From assembly GCA_021324655.1 (NCBI GenBank), contig JAJPIP010000109.1, forward strand, positions 1 through 35,568: 35,568 nucleotides of DNA, in the 5' to 3' direction. The position numbers were made by a program, and so were the translations under genes. Shown here in pieces: positions 1 to 8,209 of the stretch; position 1 is the first letter of the stretch, and every line of letters begins with the position of its first letter. The DNA is from Pseudomonadota bacterium. Lineage in GTDB: Bacteria; Chloroflexota; UBA5177. Below the pieces are notes generated by a model, which was not told the origin of the DNA, made no database searches, and was given only the letters and a program-made list of their open reading frames with translations.

Positions 1-81
1 CGCCTTCTCGCCAACGATCAACCTATCCCCGTCTGCCTCCGCCTCCTCCCCGAGGCGCGAGCTCCGGTAAAACTGTCGTGA
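1..81 (+). CDS. Possible C-terminal end of a gene entering from the left
   Basis: Frame 1 is open from the window edge to a TGA at 79-81, giving 26 residues with mostly C or G in third codon positions, as in the real genes nearby. No domain can be recognised in so short a piece, and the stretch could equally be intergenic. It ends just before a repeat fragment at 91-125. The call rests only on the open frame and composition. Confidence 0.25.
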   Translation, partial: RLLANDQPIPVCLRLLPEARAPVKLS

Positions 82-90
82 AGCCAGCAC

Positions 91-125
91 TGCGGTGGGC
101 GAGGGGGTTAGGGGGTGAGGGCCAC
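91..125. repeat. Fragment of the palindromic repeat also found upstream of glmS
   Basis: Positions 111-125 read GGGGGTGAGGGCCAC, identical to the right end of the inverted-repeat element at 8648-8662. Positions 91-107 are the exact reverse complement of 8616-8632, the left arm of that element's second hairpin. No matching left terminus is seen upstream, so this is a partial or rearranged copy. It lies just before the promoter region of the HTH gene. It shows that the element belongs to a dispersed family. Confidence 0.7.
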
Positions 126-150
126 CGCGCTCACCTCCTATGACCGATGG

Positions 151-156
151 TATAGT
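151..156 (+). promoter_or_regulatory. Possible -10 element of the HTH/coiled-coil gene
   Basis: TATAGT lies 34 bases before the chosen ATG at 191. No good -35 is seen 16-18 bases upstream, where the repeat fragment ends. The assignment is weak and based on sequence resemblance only. Confidence 0.25.
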
Positions 157-190
157 CGGCTGCTTAATCACAGGGGGTCACCGCCGAGGG

Positions 191-697
191 ATGAGTACAC
201 AGAATGAACTTGATCAGTCAGAGGGCTGGCTGACTATTCAGCAGGCAGCGAGAGCGCTCGGGAAGTCTGATCTCACCATTCGGCGCCGCATCAAGGACGG
301 CTCACTGCCGTCGCGGCTGGCGGGTGGGAAGTATTGGGTCAGGCTGTCCGACAGGGAGACGGCCGGTCCTGCGAAGACGCAGCCTCCCGACGTAGACGAC
401 AACCTCGCCGGCCAGGGCAGCCCGCCCGCCGCGTCCGGACCCTCCCTCGACCTCTCCGCGGTCCTCAGCGAGCAGGCGCGGCTGGCGGAGCAGGCCGGCC
501 GTGCCGCCCTGCTGGAAGAGCAGCTGCGCGCTCTGGAGCAACGGTACGCCACTCTGCAGGATGGCGCGATCACTCTGGCGACCCGTAACGGATGGCTCGA
601 GAGCAAACTGGAAGAGCGCGAGAACGAGATCAAGCTGCTGGAAGATTCGCGTCGCCGGCGGCCGGCATGGTGGAAGCGTTTGCTAGGCGCATCGTGA
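191..697 (+). CDS. HTH (excisionase/MerR-like) protein with C-terminal coiled coil
   Basis: This 168-residue protein starts with a helix-turn-helix of the excisionase/HTH_17 type, roughly residues 12-55. The HTH has the typical pattern of a WLTIQQAARAL helix, then TIRRRIKDGSLP and a KYWVRLSD wing. A Pro/Ala/Ser-rich linker follows, and from about residue 85 a heptad-rich, Leu/Glu/Arg-rich helix predicts a coiled coil. The tail is very basic with two adjacent tryptophans (RRRRPAWWKRLLGAS), which could contact membrane or nucleic acid. I chose ATG 191 because the HTH starts soon after it and a GAGGG precedes it. The in-frame ATG at 140 would add 17 unconvincing residues. It is probably a DNA-binding regulator whose coiled coil oligomerises. 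Target and function are unknown. It lies 27 bases upstream of the MetF fusion gene and may share its transcript. Confidence 0.75.
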   Translation: MSTQNELDQSEGWLTIQQAARALGKSDLTIRRRIKDGSLPSRLAGGKYWVRLSDRETAGPAKTQPPDVDDNLAGQGSPPAASGPSLDLSAVLSEQARLAEQAGRAALLEEQLRALEQRYATLQDGAITLATRNGWLESKLEERENEIKLLEDSRRRRPAWWKRLLGAS

Positions 698-724
698 CCG
701 GCCGTTCGTTAGAATCGGCGGACT

Positions 725-2563
725 ATGAATCATCCTTTCCGCTCGCGCCTCGCTTCGGGCCGGCCCATCGTGGCCGATGGAGCCATGGGCACCCAGATCT
801 ATGGTCGCGGCATTGCCTACGACGAGTGCTTCGACTGGCAGTCGATCGAGCGCCCGGAGCTCATTGAAGCGATCCACCGCGAGTACATTCAGGCCGGCGC
901 CGAGATCATCGAGACCAATACTTTCGGTGCGAACCGTTTTCGGCTGGCGGCCCATGGGTTGGACGACCGCGTCGGGGACATCAATCGCAAGGCGGCGCGC
1001 CTGGCTCGCGGCGCCCGGGAGATCTGCGGCGAATCGGTATTCGTTGCCGGTTCCGTCGGTCCCACCGCCCGCACCCTGCTCCCGTACGGAAACGCCGAGC
1101 CATCCGACGTGCGTGAGGCTTTCGAGGAACAGATTGCCGCGCTGCTCGAGGGCGGCGTGGATCTGCTTGTGCTGGAGACGTTCAGCGATCTCGACGAGAT
1201 CGAGCTCGCCATCGAAGCGGCTCGCTCCGTCGCTGACGTTCCCATCATCGCCGAAATGACGTTTGGCGAGGACCTCTGCACGCCGCGCGGCTACACCCCG
1301 CAGCAGGTGGCCGACCGGCTGACGGCGCTCGGCGCCGACGTGGTCGGCGCCAATTGCAGCGTGGGGCCGAGCATGCTCCTCGACGTGGTGGAAGGACTCC
1401 TGGCGGCCGGCGCTCCGTGCGTCTCGGCCATGCCCAACGCGGGATTCCCCAACCGGGTCGACGGCCGGCTTATCTATCTGTCCTCCCCCGAGTATGTGGC
1501 GGACTACGGACGGCGCATGGTGGACCTGGGAGCCGTCATCGTCGGCGGATGCTGCGGCACGACGCCGTCTCACACATACGCCTTAAAACGTGCCCTCAGC
1601 GAGGGCGAGCGGCGGACCGCGGTCATCGAAGTTGCACTACCCCCGGAACCGGAGCCGCTCCATGAGCCGGCCGCCGAGGAGTCATCTTTCCGCGGGAAGC
1701 TGGGACGGCAGCGCGTCATCAGCGTGGAGATCCGGCCGCCGCGCGGCGCGAACCCCGCCAAAGCGGTGGCCGGCGCCTGTTTGCTTCGGGACGCGGGCGC
1801 GGACGCCGTCAACGTGGTGGACAGCGCCATGGCACGCGTCCGGATGGGAGCGGTGGCGACCGCGGTCCTGGTGCGTCAAGAGGCAGCGATCGACTCGATA
1901 CTCCACTTCACGACGCGCGACCGCAATCTCATGGCGATCCAATCCGATTTGATCGGCGCCCATGCCCTGGGCGTCCGAAACGTGCTCGCCCTCACCGGCG
2001 ACCCGCCCAGCCTGGGCGATTACGCGCACGCCAAAGCGGTGTACGACATCGACTCCATCGGGTTGATCAGGGTGATCAGTCAGCTTAATCAGGGAGTCGA
2101 TACCGGCGGCAATTCGATCGGAACGCCGACCAATTTCCTGATCGGCTGTGCGCTCAATCCGACGACAGACGATCTGGAGTACGAACTGGACCGCTTCGCT
2201 CGCAAGCTGGACGCCGGAGCGCACTTCGTCATGACACAGCCCGTGTATGACGCTGAGCTCTTCGAGAGCGTCCTTTCCCGGATCGGGCCGTGCGACGTCC
2301 CGATTCTGATGGGCATCCTTCCTCTGCAGAATTACCGACACGCGCTCTTCATTCACAACGAGCTGCCGGGCGTCCGCCTCACCGAGGAGGCTCTCGTCCG
2401 CATGGAGCGGGCCGGCGCGGAGGGCATACCGGAGGGACTGGCACTGGCGAAGGAGATGATCGACGACTGCGGTCACCTCGTCGCCGGCATCTATGTCATG
2501 CCGTCCTTTGGACGCTACGAGATGGCGGCGCAGCTGGTGTCCGATCTACTGGTGCCGGTGTAG
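725..2563 (+). CDS. Bifunctional homocysteine S-methyltransferase / methylenetetrahydrofolate reductase
   Basis: The 612-residue protein fuses two enzymes of methionine synthesis. The N-terminal half (about 1-300) is a homocysteine S-methyltransferase barrel. It starts with a VADGAMGTQ motif and carries the zinc cysteines, one in GANCSVGP near residue 210 and a pair in GGCCGTTPSH near 276. The C-terminal half (about 330-612) resembles MetF, with an EIRPPRG start, the ALTGDPP motif near 423 and a FVMTQPVYD segment. MetF makes 5-methyltetrahydrofolate with FAD. The fused methyltransferase presumably uses a methyl donor to make methionine. The fusion is a recognised architecture in Firmicutes, Chloroflexota and others. 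A GGCGG precedes ATG 725. It converges on the CAP-domain gene with only 12 bases between the stops. metK for the next step of the cycle lies far downstream at 31782-33011. Confidence 0.93.
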   Translation: MNHPFRSRLASGRPIVADGAMGTQIYGRGIAYDECFDWQSIERPELIEAIHREYIQAGAEIIETNTFGANRFRLAAHGLDDRVGDINRKAARLARGAREICGESVFVAGSVGPTARTLLPYGNAEPSDVREAFEEQIAALLEGGVDLLVLETFSDLDEIELAIEAARSVADVPIIAEMTFGEDLCTPRGYTPQQVADRLTALGADVVGANCSVGPSMLLDVVEGLLAAGAPCVSAMPNAGFPNRVDGRLIYLSSPEYVADYGRRMVDLGAVIVGGCCGTTPSHTYALKRALSEGERRTAVIEVALPPEPEPLHEPAAEESSFRGKLGRQRVISVEIRPPRGANPAKAVAGACLLRDAGADAVNVVDSAMARVRMGAVATAVLVRQEAAIDSILHFTTRDRNLMAIQSDLIGAHALGVRNVLALTGDPPSLGDYAHAKAVYDIDSIGLIRVISQLNQGVDTGGNSIGTPTNFLIGCALNPTTDDLEYELDRFARKLDAGAHFVMTQPVYDAELFESVLSRIGPCDVPILMGILPLQNYRHALFIHNELPGVRLTEEALVRMERAGAEGIPEGLALAKEMIDDCGHLVAGIYVMPSFGRYEMAAQLVSDLLVPV

Positions 2564-2575
2564 GACCCGACTGGG

Positions 2576-4009
2576 TTACCCGACGAAATCCTCGGTGAGC
2601 CACAGGGCGCCGTTGACGTAATCGAGGCCAATGCCGACCGAGGCGTACTTGCTGCTGACAATGTTGCAGGCGTGATCGTTGTACTGGGAGCAGAACGCCG
2701 GGTCATGCTGCTCTCCCATCATCTGTTGATCAAGCATCTGCATCGCTTGTAGCTCGCCGCCGCTGGTCATTCCGACGTTCTCCCCCGCCGAGCGCCAGTA
2801 CACGCATACATTGTTGGGCCAGGACGCCGCGGGGTAGTTGGCATTTTGATGCCAGATGCTGCCGCTCTGCTGCATGGCGATGGAGTGCCCGATCGATCCG
2901 ACGCAACTACCGGTGCCGTTCGACTGGACCGTATTGAGGGAGAGCGGTTGCAGACTCACGCCGTATTGGGCTGCGTAGGCCGCGCGATCCTGATTGAGGA
3001 TGTTGACCATCTGCTGCAGGCAGGCGGTCTGATCCGCGGGACAATTGGGAATCGGGGTGGAGGTCGGCACGGCGGTGGACGTCGGCAGTAGCGTCGCCGT
3101 CGGCAGGGGCGTGTCGGTGGGCAGCGGTGTGCTCGTGGCTACCGGTGTCGCCGTGTCCGTGGGGAGCGTGGGCGCGGTGGGGAGTACCGGGGTGGCCGGA
3201 GCAGCGGTGCTAGTCGGCATGGGCGTATCGGTTGGCACCGCGGTCGGGGGAGTCGGGGTTGTGGCGGGCGGAGGCAACACGGTCACCGGCACTGCTACCG
3301 TGCCCGTCACGTGATTGCCTTTCCATGAAACCCCGACCGACACCGAGACGGTGGCCGATGTCGGCAAGGCGGATGTGTCAAACCTCAGCATGGCGATGCC
3401 CGCGGCATTTGTCGGCGATGCCGCCGTCTGATCGGCACCGGCCACGGCCGCCGTCGCGGTCACGGTGACTCCCGATAAGTTGGATCCGCCGGCGTCCTGC
3501 ACATGGGCGGCGATCCAGATTGGGTTGGGCGCCGTCACCGTGGGAGGCGCGGCCACGGCGACAAGTGAGACTCCCGCCGTTGCGACGGGCGTCGCAGTCG
3601 ACGTGGGACTGGGCCCGGGAGTCGGGGTCCCGTTGGGCGGCGCCGACGGCAGAACGGTCAGATTCGCGCTGAGCGGGATGCTGAGGTACCCGCTGTGAAC
3701 GACAACGGAGACTTGAGCATGGGTCGAGCGGGACACCCGCGGGGTGACAATGCTGACGGCGCCGATCCCGCGGCTATTGGTCCACCCGGACCGGTGGTAG
3801 GTGTGCCGCGCTGAGAAGCGGAACGCGGCGAGGATCTGGGCATGACGAAGTGGCTCTCCGGACAGACCGAAAGCCCGCACCGTCAGGGTCTCGACTCGTC
3901 CACCGACGACGGAAACGCTACTGAGATGAAGGGAGCTTGCTGCGTGGCCGGCAAGGGCAGGCACCGGCAAAGCCAGCAGCAAGAGAACAGCACAGAATAG
4001 GGCTCTCAT
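2576..4009 (-). CDS. Secreted CAP/SCP-domain protein with Pro/Thr-rich linker
   Basis: The 477-residue protein has a clear signal peptide (MRALFCAVLLLLALPVPALA). It continues with a beta-rich, Ig-like N-terminal half, a long low-complexity linker of repeated PTDTP/PTSTA-type units, and a C-terminal CAP/SCP domain of about 150 residues. The CAP features visible are GHSIAM, AGENVGM, the acidic GEQHDP and YASVGIGL. This matches the bacterial CAP (allergen V5/Tpx-1) superfamily. Several cysteines suggest disulfides and an extracellular location. The start at 4009 is fixed by the signal peptide and by a strong AAGGAG about 8 bases upstream; the 26 extra upstream codons are not credible. No LPXTG-like anchor is seen at the C-terminus. 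The biochemical function of bacterial CAP proteins is mostly unknown. The linker style is common in Chloroflexota. Confidence 0.9.
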   Translation of the reverse strand: MRALFCAVLLLLALPVPALAGHAASSLHLSSVSVVGGRVETLTVRAFGLSGEPLRHAQILAAFRFSARHTYHRSGWTNSRGIGAVSIVTPRVSRSTHAQVSVVVHSGYLSIPLSANLTVLPSAPPNGTPTPGPSPTSTATPVATAGVSLVAVAAPPTVTAPNPIWIAAHVQDAGGSNLSGVTVTATAAVAGADQTAASPTNAAGIAMLRFDTSALPTSATVSVSVGVSWKGNHVTGTVAVPVTVLPPPATTPTPPTAVPTDTPMPTSTAAPATPVLPTAPTLPTDTATPVATSTPLPTDTPLPTATLLPTSTAVPTSTPIPNCPADQTACLQQMVNILNQDRAAYAAQYGVSLQPLSLNTVQSNGTGSCVGSIGHSIAMQQSGSIWHQNANYPAASWPNNVCVYWRSAGENVGMTSGGELQAMQMLDQQMMGEQHDPAFCSQYNDHACNIVSSKYASVGIGLDYVNGALWLTEDFVG

Positions 4010-4323
4010 GCGACGTCTCCTTCCCCATGGCACGGTGAACCCAACCGGGTGGGTTTTCCGCGCTCGCTGCAGCATGAGATGGGGCACAGCACGCTATGGC
4101 TACCTTACCGGAGAGGCGCGCCGGAGTCAAATTCACGTGTCGTAACACATGTCAAGGGGACGCGCCGGCGGCCCTCGCCGAGGGCTGGAGTCGGCACGAC
4201 CGCATCACGCTCCGTGATGCCGCTCGCCCGCGGGGCCGCCCGCCGCCCGGCCGGCACGCGCCCTAACAGCTACCTCAGTCCGCGTTGCGGTCGGGCCCCA
4301 AAAGCCGGCGGTAGAGCGCCGGT
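4010..4323 (-). other. Intergenic region between hemW and the CAP gene
   Basis: This 314-base stretch holds no convincing gene. It contains the ribosome binding site and a likely promoter of the CAP gene at 4102-4130, and near 4133-4155 a short inverted repeat (GTGT-TACG-ACAC on the minus strand). The side nearest hemW (about 4160-4323) shows nothing I can assign, and no U-tracted terminator was found after hemW. Confidence 0.5.
4102..4130 (-). promoter_or_regulatory. Predicted sigma-70-type promoter of the CAP-domain gene
   Basis: On the minus strand, TTGACT (4130-4125) is followed after exactly 17 bases by TAAGGT (4107-4102). The predicted transcript has a leader of roughly 85-90 bases before ATG 4009. 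The elements match the consensus in 5 of 6 and 4 of 6 positions. A second TTGACA lies further upstream at 4156-4151 but has no good -10 partner. Confidence 0.45.
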
Positions 4324-5505
4324 TCACGCCACTTGAGCGGGTGCCGGAGGGACGTTCAACCCGACGAAGCGCTGCCACACCTCGTTGCCGAGGAGACCGA
4401 GTCGCTCGGGAAGTATCAGGCGCTCGTCCCTGGACACGAGGAGGCCGCGTGCGATGAGCGGGAGGGCGGCTTCCCGTACCGCGCTGCTCGCGGCGGCGCC
4501 GAAGCGATCGCGCACGTCGGCCAGATCGAGGCCTTCCTGCAGGAGCCTGAGCCCCAGTACGACCGTTTCACCGAGTGCGGCCGGCACGTCGAGAGTCTCC
4601 CGTTCCGCGACCGGACTCTCGCCCGCCTCGATTCGTTCGATGTACCGCCTGGTTCCCGAGAGATTCACCGTGCGGTGCGGATGCAGATAAGCGTGCGCAC
4701 CCACGCCGGCGGCGAAGAACTCGTGATTGTGCCAGTACGCAAGGTTGTGCCGACACCGGCGCCCGGGGAGGGACCAGTTGGCGATCTCATAATGCTCATA
4801 TCCCGAGGATCTCAGGAGCCGGCAGGCCCGATCGTACATCGCCGCGACGTCGCCGTCCGGTGGTAACGTGAGCAATCCCCGGCGCTCCCGGTGCGCAAAG
4901 ACAGTGCGCGGCTCAATCGACAAAGGGTAGAGAGAGATGTGATCAGGCCGCGCCTCCAGTAGGGACCCCAGGCCCCGGCGCCAGCTCTCGACAGACTGGC
5001 CGGGGAGCCCGTACATCAGGTCGACTCCCACCGACTTAAAGCCGGCGCGCCGGGCCGCGCCGAGAACGCGGAGCACCGTTTCCGGTCCGTGGCTGCGTCC
5101 CAGTTCCGCCAGTTCTCCATGGCGCATGCTCTCGGCTCCCATGCTGAGCCTCGTCACCCCCGCTGCGCGGTACCCATGCAAGCGCGCCTCATCCACGGTC
5201 GCCGGGTGCGCCTCCAGCGAGATCTCGGCGTCGGCCGCCCATCCCCACAGCTCCCGGCTGCGCCGCAGCAGACGTTCGATCTGTGCAGGTTCGAGCATGC
5301 TTGGCGTGCCGCCGCCGATGTAGACCGTGTCCAGGGGACCGCACGGCCTCAGTGCGGCCGCTCGATCCATTTCCCGGCAGACGGCGTCAATATAGCGGTC
5401 CGCGAGCTTCAGGCTGCCCACGTGTGTCACAAAGGCGCAGTACGAGCATTTGGTCGGGCAGAATGGAACGTGCAGGTACAGGTGTCTAGTCGCGGCTCTT
5501 TCCAC
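4324..5505 (-). CDS. hemW: HemW-like radical SAM protein (heme chaperone family)
   Basis: The 393-residue protein opens with the radical SAM cluster motif C16-x3-C20-x2-C23 (VPFCPTKCSYCAF) and the SAM-binding IGGGTPSML. It continues with the barrel and the C-terminal domain typical of the coproporphyrinogen-oxidase-like family. The CxxxCxxCxF pattern fits HemW, a heme chaperone, rather than oxygen-independent HemN, which has a fourth cysteine. Length matches HemW (about 380-400). The start is a GTG at 5505; an upstream ATG at 5512 is out of frame. It is divergent from rdgB with only 20 bases between the start codons, so the promoters must overlap the opposite genes or be shared. It is often misannotated as coproporphyrinogen III oxidase. 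Confidence 0.9.
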   Translation of the reverse strand: MERAATRHLYLHVPFCPTKCSYCAFVTHVGSLKLADRYIDAVCREMDRAAALRPCGPLDTVYIGGGTPSMLEPAQIERLLRRSRELWGWAADAEISLEAHPATVDEARLHGYRAAGVTRLSMGAESMRHGELAELGRSHGPETVLRVLGAARRAGFKSVGVDLMYGLPGQSVESWRRGLGSLLEARPDHISLYPLSIEPRTVFAHRERRGLLTLPPDGDVAAMYDRACRLLRSSGYEHYEIANWSLPGRRCRHNLAYWHNHEFFAAGVGAHAYLHPHRTVNLSGTRRYIERIEAGESPVAERETLDVPAALGETVVLGLRLLQEGLDLADVRDRFGAAASSAVREAALPLIARGLLVSRDERLILPERLGLLGNEVWQRFVGLNVPPAPAQVA

Positions 5506-5525
5506 GTCCCATTATCGGGCGCCCT

Positions 5526-6113
5526 GTGCGGCTGATCGCCGCGACCAACAATCCGCACAAGATCCGGGAGTTTCGGCGGATACTTCTCCCCCTGGGAATA
5601 GAGGTCATCACGCCCGACGATCTTGGGCTGAGCGTCGCAGTGGAAGAGACCGGCACGACGTTCGCGGAGAACGCTCTTCTCAAGGCGCGGGCCTTTGCTG
5701 CCGGCTCCGGCCTGCCGGCACTCGCCGATGACTCCGGCATCGTGGTCGACGCCCTGGGCGGAGAGCCCGGCATCTATTCCGCCCGGTACGGGGGCCCTGG
5801 TCTCGACGATGCCGCACGGACCAATCTTCTGCTGTCCCGCCTCGCCAACACCCCCCCTGGCGCCCGGTCGGCGCGTTTCGTTGCCGCGGTCGCCCTGGTA
5901 CAGGGGAGCGACGAACGCGTCTTCGAAGGCACCGTGGAAGGCGTCATAGCGCCGGAGGCGCGAGGCCACAACGGCTTCGGGTACGATCCGGTTTTCTACT
6001 ACCCCCCTTTCGGCCACACCTTCGGTGAGGTCGCGCCGGAGCGCAAAGACACGGTTAGCCACCGGGCACGAGCGCTGAACGAGTTGGCTCGGTATCTACG
6101 AAACCGAGCCTGA
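5526..6113 (+). CDS. rdgB: RdgB/HAM1 family XTP/dITP pyrophosphatase
   Basis: The 195-residue protein cleans the nucleotide pool by hydrolysing ITP, dITP and XTP to monophosphates. It shows all family signatures: the N-terminal ATNNPHKIREF loop, ADDSGIVVDALGG with metal-binding acids, SARYGG, the HNGFGYDPVF segment and the C-terminal KDTVSHRARAL. Length is normal for the family. Translation starts at GTG 5526, with no strong ribosome binding site, directly after the divergent hemW start. The sortase gene follows 31 bases downstream on the same strand. Housekeeping function is likely; nothing unusual is seen. Confidence 0.95.
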   Translation: MRLIAATNNPHKIREFRRILLPLGIEVITPDDLGLSVAVEETGTTFAENALLKARAFAAGSGLPALADDSGIVVDALGGEPGIYSARYGGPGLDDAARTNLLLSRLANTPPGARSARFVAAVALVQGSDERVFEGTVEGVIAPEARGHNGFGYDPVFYYPPFGHTFGEVAPERKDTVSHRARALNELARYLRNRA

Positions 6114-6144
6114 CCAGCCTGCGATAATGACCGCGTGAGAGACA

Positions 6145-6765
6145 ATGTTCGCTAAGAGCGTGAGCGCGCTCGGGGCCCTGCTTGTGGTCGTGGGCGTCGT
6201 CATTCTGGGCTACGTGGGCTTCACGTACGCGCAGCAGAACCTGATCACGCCCCGGGACTCTCTGGGAACCTCGGCGCGCATCGCGGAGCTACTCAATCGT
6301 CGTCAGAAGGTTGCGCTTCCCAGCAATCTCCAGAACGCCCACGTCGTCGGACACGAGCCGGCACTGCGCATCGTCATTCCCGCCATCGCCGTGGATTCAC
6401 CGGTTGTGCAGACGCCGCCCGTGAACGGGGTATGGTCCGTGGCCGACTGGTCGGTCGGGCACCTGTCCACGACCCCGAATCCCGGCAGCGCCGGAAATGG
6501 CGCATACGCCGCGCACGACGACATCAAGGGCGAGGTGTTCAAGCGACTCGGCGAACTGAAAGTCGGCGATCAGATCCGCCTGGTCACGCAGCATGCCGTG
6601 TACATCTACCAGGTGACAGACCGGCAGGTTGTCAGCCCCAGCGATGTGGCGGTTCTCGATCCCACCAGGGCGTCCGCCGTCACGCTCATCAGCTGCACGC
6701 CCTACTGGGTCGACACGCAGCGGATCGCCGTGCAAGGTGTCCTCAAGTCAGTCTCGTCCGCCTAG
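6145..6765 (+). CDS. Membrane-anchored sortase (class D/E-like)
   Basis: The 206-residue protein has an N-terminal transmembrane anchor (about residues 7-28, ALLVVVGVVILGYVGF) and a sortase fold. The catalytic triad is visible: His124 in AAHDD, Cys184 in TLISCTPY and Arg193 in TQRIAVQG. The TLISCTPY motif and small size fit class D/E-like sortases. Sortases join secreted proteins carrying a C-terminal sorting signal to the cell surface or to each other. No substrate with an LPXTG-like motif is recognisable in this window, and the secreted CAP protein at 2576-4009 lacks one. It lies in line with rdgB, rsmA and pth; the rsmA start probably overlaps its end. Confidence 0.9.
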   Translation: MFAKSVSALGALLVVVGVVILGYVGFTYAQQNLITPRDSLGTSARIAELLNRRQKVALPSNLQNAHVVGHEPALRIVIPAIAVDSPVVQTPPVNGVWSVADWSVGHLSTTPNPGSAGNGAYAAHDDIKGEVFKRLGELKVGDQIRLVTQHAVYIYQVTDRQVVSPSDVAVLDPTRASAVTLISCTPYWVDTQRIAVQGVLKSVSSA

Positions 6766-7588
6766 GCGGGGGGCGGATCGCGACGATTCGCCGTCTGCCC
6801 GGCTGCGCGAGCAGGGTTTGCGGCCGCGCAAGCGGCTGGGGCAGAACTTCCTCCGTGACAGGACGTTTTTGCAGAAGATCCTGGACGCCGCCGACCTGCA
6901 ACCCAACGACCAGGTACTGGAGATCGGGTCCGGCACCGGCGTGTTGACGGCTGAAATCGTGAAAGCCGCGGCAAAGCTGATCGCCATCGAGCTCGATGAC
7001 GCGCTCGCGAATACGCTCTCCGCGGACTACGCGGGAAACCCTCGCGTCACTGTCTGGCACGGCAATGCGCTGGACTTCGATCCGTGCGAGCACTTCGATA
7101 CTCCTTACAAGCTCCTCGGCAACATCCCGTACTACATAACAGGGCCCATCTTGCGTCACTATCTCGAGTCGGCGTGCACGCCGTCTGTCATGGTCCTGAT
7201 GGTGCAACGCGAAGTAGCCCAGCGGATGGTCGCCGCGCCGGGGCATCTCAGCCTGCTCGGCGTGAGTGTCCAGTTCTATGCTCAGCCGGAGATCGTATCG
7301 CGGGTTCCCCCCGGCGCGTTCTACCCGCCCCCCAGGGTCGAGTCGGCCATTGTGCGGCTCGTTCCCCGACAGCCGCCGGTGCCCAGGGGCCGTCACCAGC
7401 GCTTCTTTCAGCTCGCTCGGGCCGGCTTCGGCACCCGACGCAAGACGCTGACGAACGCCCTCGGCATCGGCCTGTACATCTCACGGGACGAGGCGCGCAA
7501 CCTGCTCGACGCCGCCGGTATCGACCCGCATCGCCGCGCCGAGACTCTGACTCTCGGCGAGTGGGCGCGCCTGGCGGAGGTGGAGTGA
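6737..7588 (+). CDS. rsmA: RsmA/KsgA 16S rRNA dimethyladenosine transferase
   Basis: This SAM-dependent methyltransferase dimethylates two adjacent adenines near the 3' end of 16S rRNA. Visible motifs are LGQNFL at the start of the fold, the SAM loop VLEIGSGTGVLT, LGNIPYYITGPIL (the catalytic N-x-P-Y motif) and a C-terminal helical domain with FGTRRKTLTNAL. There is no ATG in a sensible place. The best start is GTG 6737, overlapping the sortase gene by 29 bases and giving 283 residues, the usual length. TTG 6818 is an alternative but would cut into the conserved N-terminal helix. Upstream in-frame ATGs at 6629 and 6644 lie inside the sortase gene and are unlikely. The stop overlaps the pth start (ATGA). 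Confidence 0.93.
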   Translation: MSSSQSRPPRRGADRDDSPSARLREQGLRPRKRLGQNFLRDRTFLQKILDAADLQPNDQVLEIGSGTGVLTAEIVKAAAKLIAIELDDALANTLSADYAGNPRVTVWHGNALDFDPCEHFDTPYKLLGNIPYYITGPILRHYLESACTPSVMVLMVQREVAQRMVAAPGHLSLLGVSVQFYAQPEIVSRVPPGAFYPPPRVESAIVRLVPRQPPVPRGRHQRFFQLARAGFGTRRKTLTNALGIGLYISRDEARNLLDAAGIDPHRRAETLTLGEWARLAEVE

Positions 7589-8205
7589 TGTGGCCCTTTC
7601 GACGGCATGACCCTGACCCCGCGGACTTGCGGCTCGTGGTCGGGCTCGGCAATCCGGGACCACGCTACGAGAAGACGCGGCACAACATCGGCTTCATGGT
7701 CGTCAACGAGCTGGCGCGCCGCGGCAACGCCGCCTTCAAAGCCTCCAGACAGCAAGCGGACGTCGCCAGGGTGACGCTGGACGGCATTCCCATCCTCCTG
7801 GCGCAGCCCCTCACCTACATGAATGAGAGCGGCCGCGCCGTCTCACTCCTGATGCACTACTACAGGGTTCCGCTCGATCGCCTGCTCATCGTGTGCGACG
7901 ACATCGATCTTCCCTTCGGAACCATCCGATTACGCCCCTCCGGCAGCTCGGGCGGACAGAAGGGACTGCGCTCAATCATGCATGAGCTGCACACAGAGGA
8001 CTTTGCTCGACTGCGTCTCGGCGTGAGCCGGCCGCGGGGGCAGGCCGCCTCTCACGTTCTCGCGCCATTTCCTCCGGGCGAGCTTCGCGCGCTGCCGGAG
8101 CTCGTCGGCATCGCGGCCGACGCCGTCCTCGCCGCGCTGCGCGACGGCACTCAGCCGGCCATAAACGCGTACAACCGCAACTGGCTAACCGAGGTACAGC
8201 GGTAG
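7588..8205 (+). CDS. pth: Peptidyl-tRNA hydrolase
   Basis: The 205-residue enzyme recycles tRNA from peptidyl-tRNA that drops off ribosomes. The signatures are VVGLGNPGPRYEKTRHNIGF, with Asn22 and catalytic His32, then QPLTYMNESG, CDDIDLPFG with the key Asp, and GSSGGQKGLRSI. The first 12 residues are an extension before the conserved core. ATG 7588 overlaps the rsmA stop (ATGA), indicating translational coupling; the long open frame upstream is the shadow of rsmA. The glmS leader begins right after its stop. Confidence 0.96.
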   Translation: MWPFRRHDPDPADLRLVVGLGNPGPRYEKTRHNIGFMVVNELARRGNAAFKASRQQADVARVTLDGIPILLAQPLTYMNESGRAVSLLMHYYRVPLDRLLIVCDDIDLPFGTIRLRPSGSSGGQKGLRSIMHELHTEDFARLRLGVSRPRGQAASHVLAPFPPGELRALPELVGIAADAVLAALRDGTQPAINAYNRNWLTEVQR

Positions 8206-8209
8206 CATC

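Noticed and set aside
3045-3310. Short tandem repeats resembling a CRISPR or minisatellite
   Set aside because: The repetition follows codons for Pro/Thr/Ser linker units of the secreted CAP protein, with no constant repeat plus unique spacer structure.
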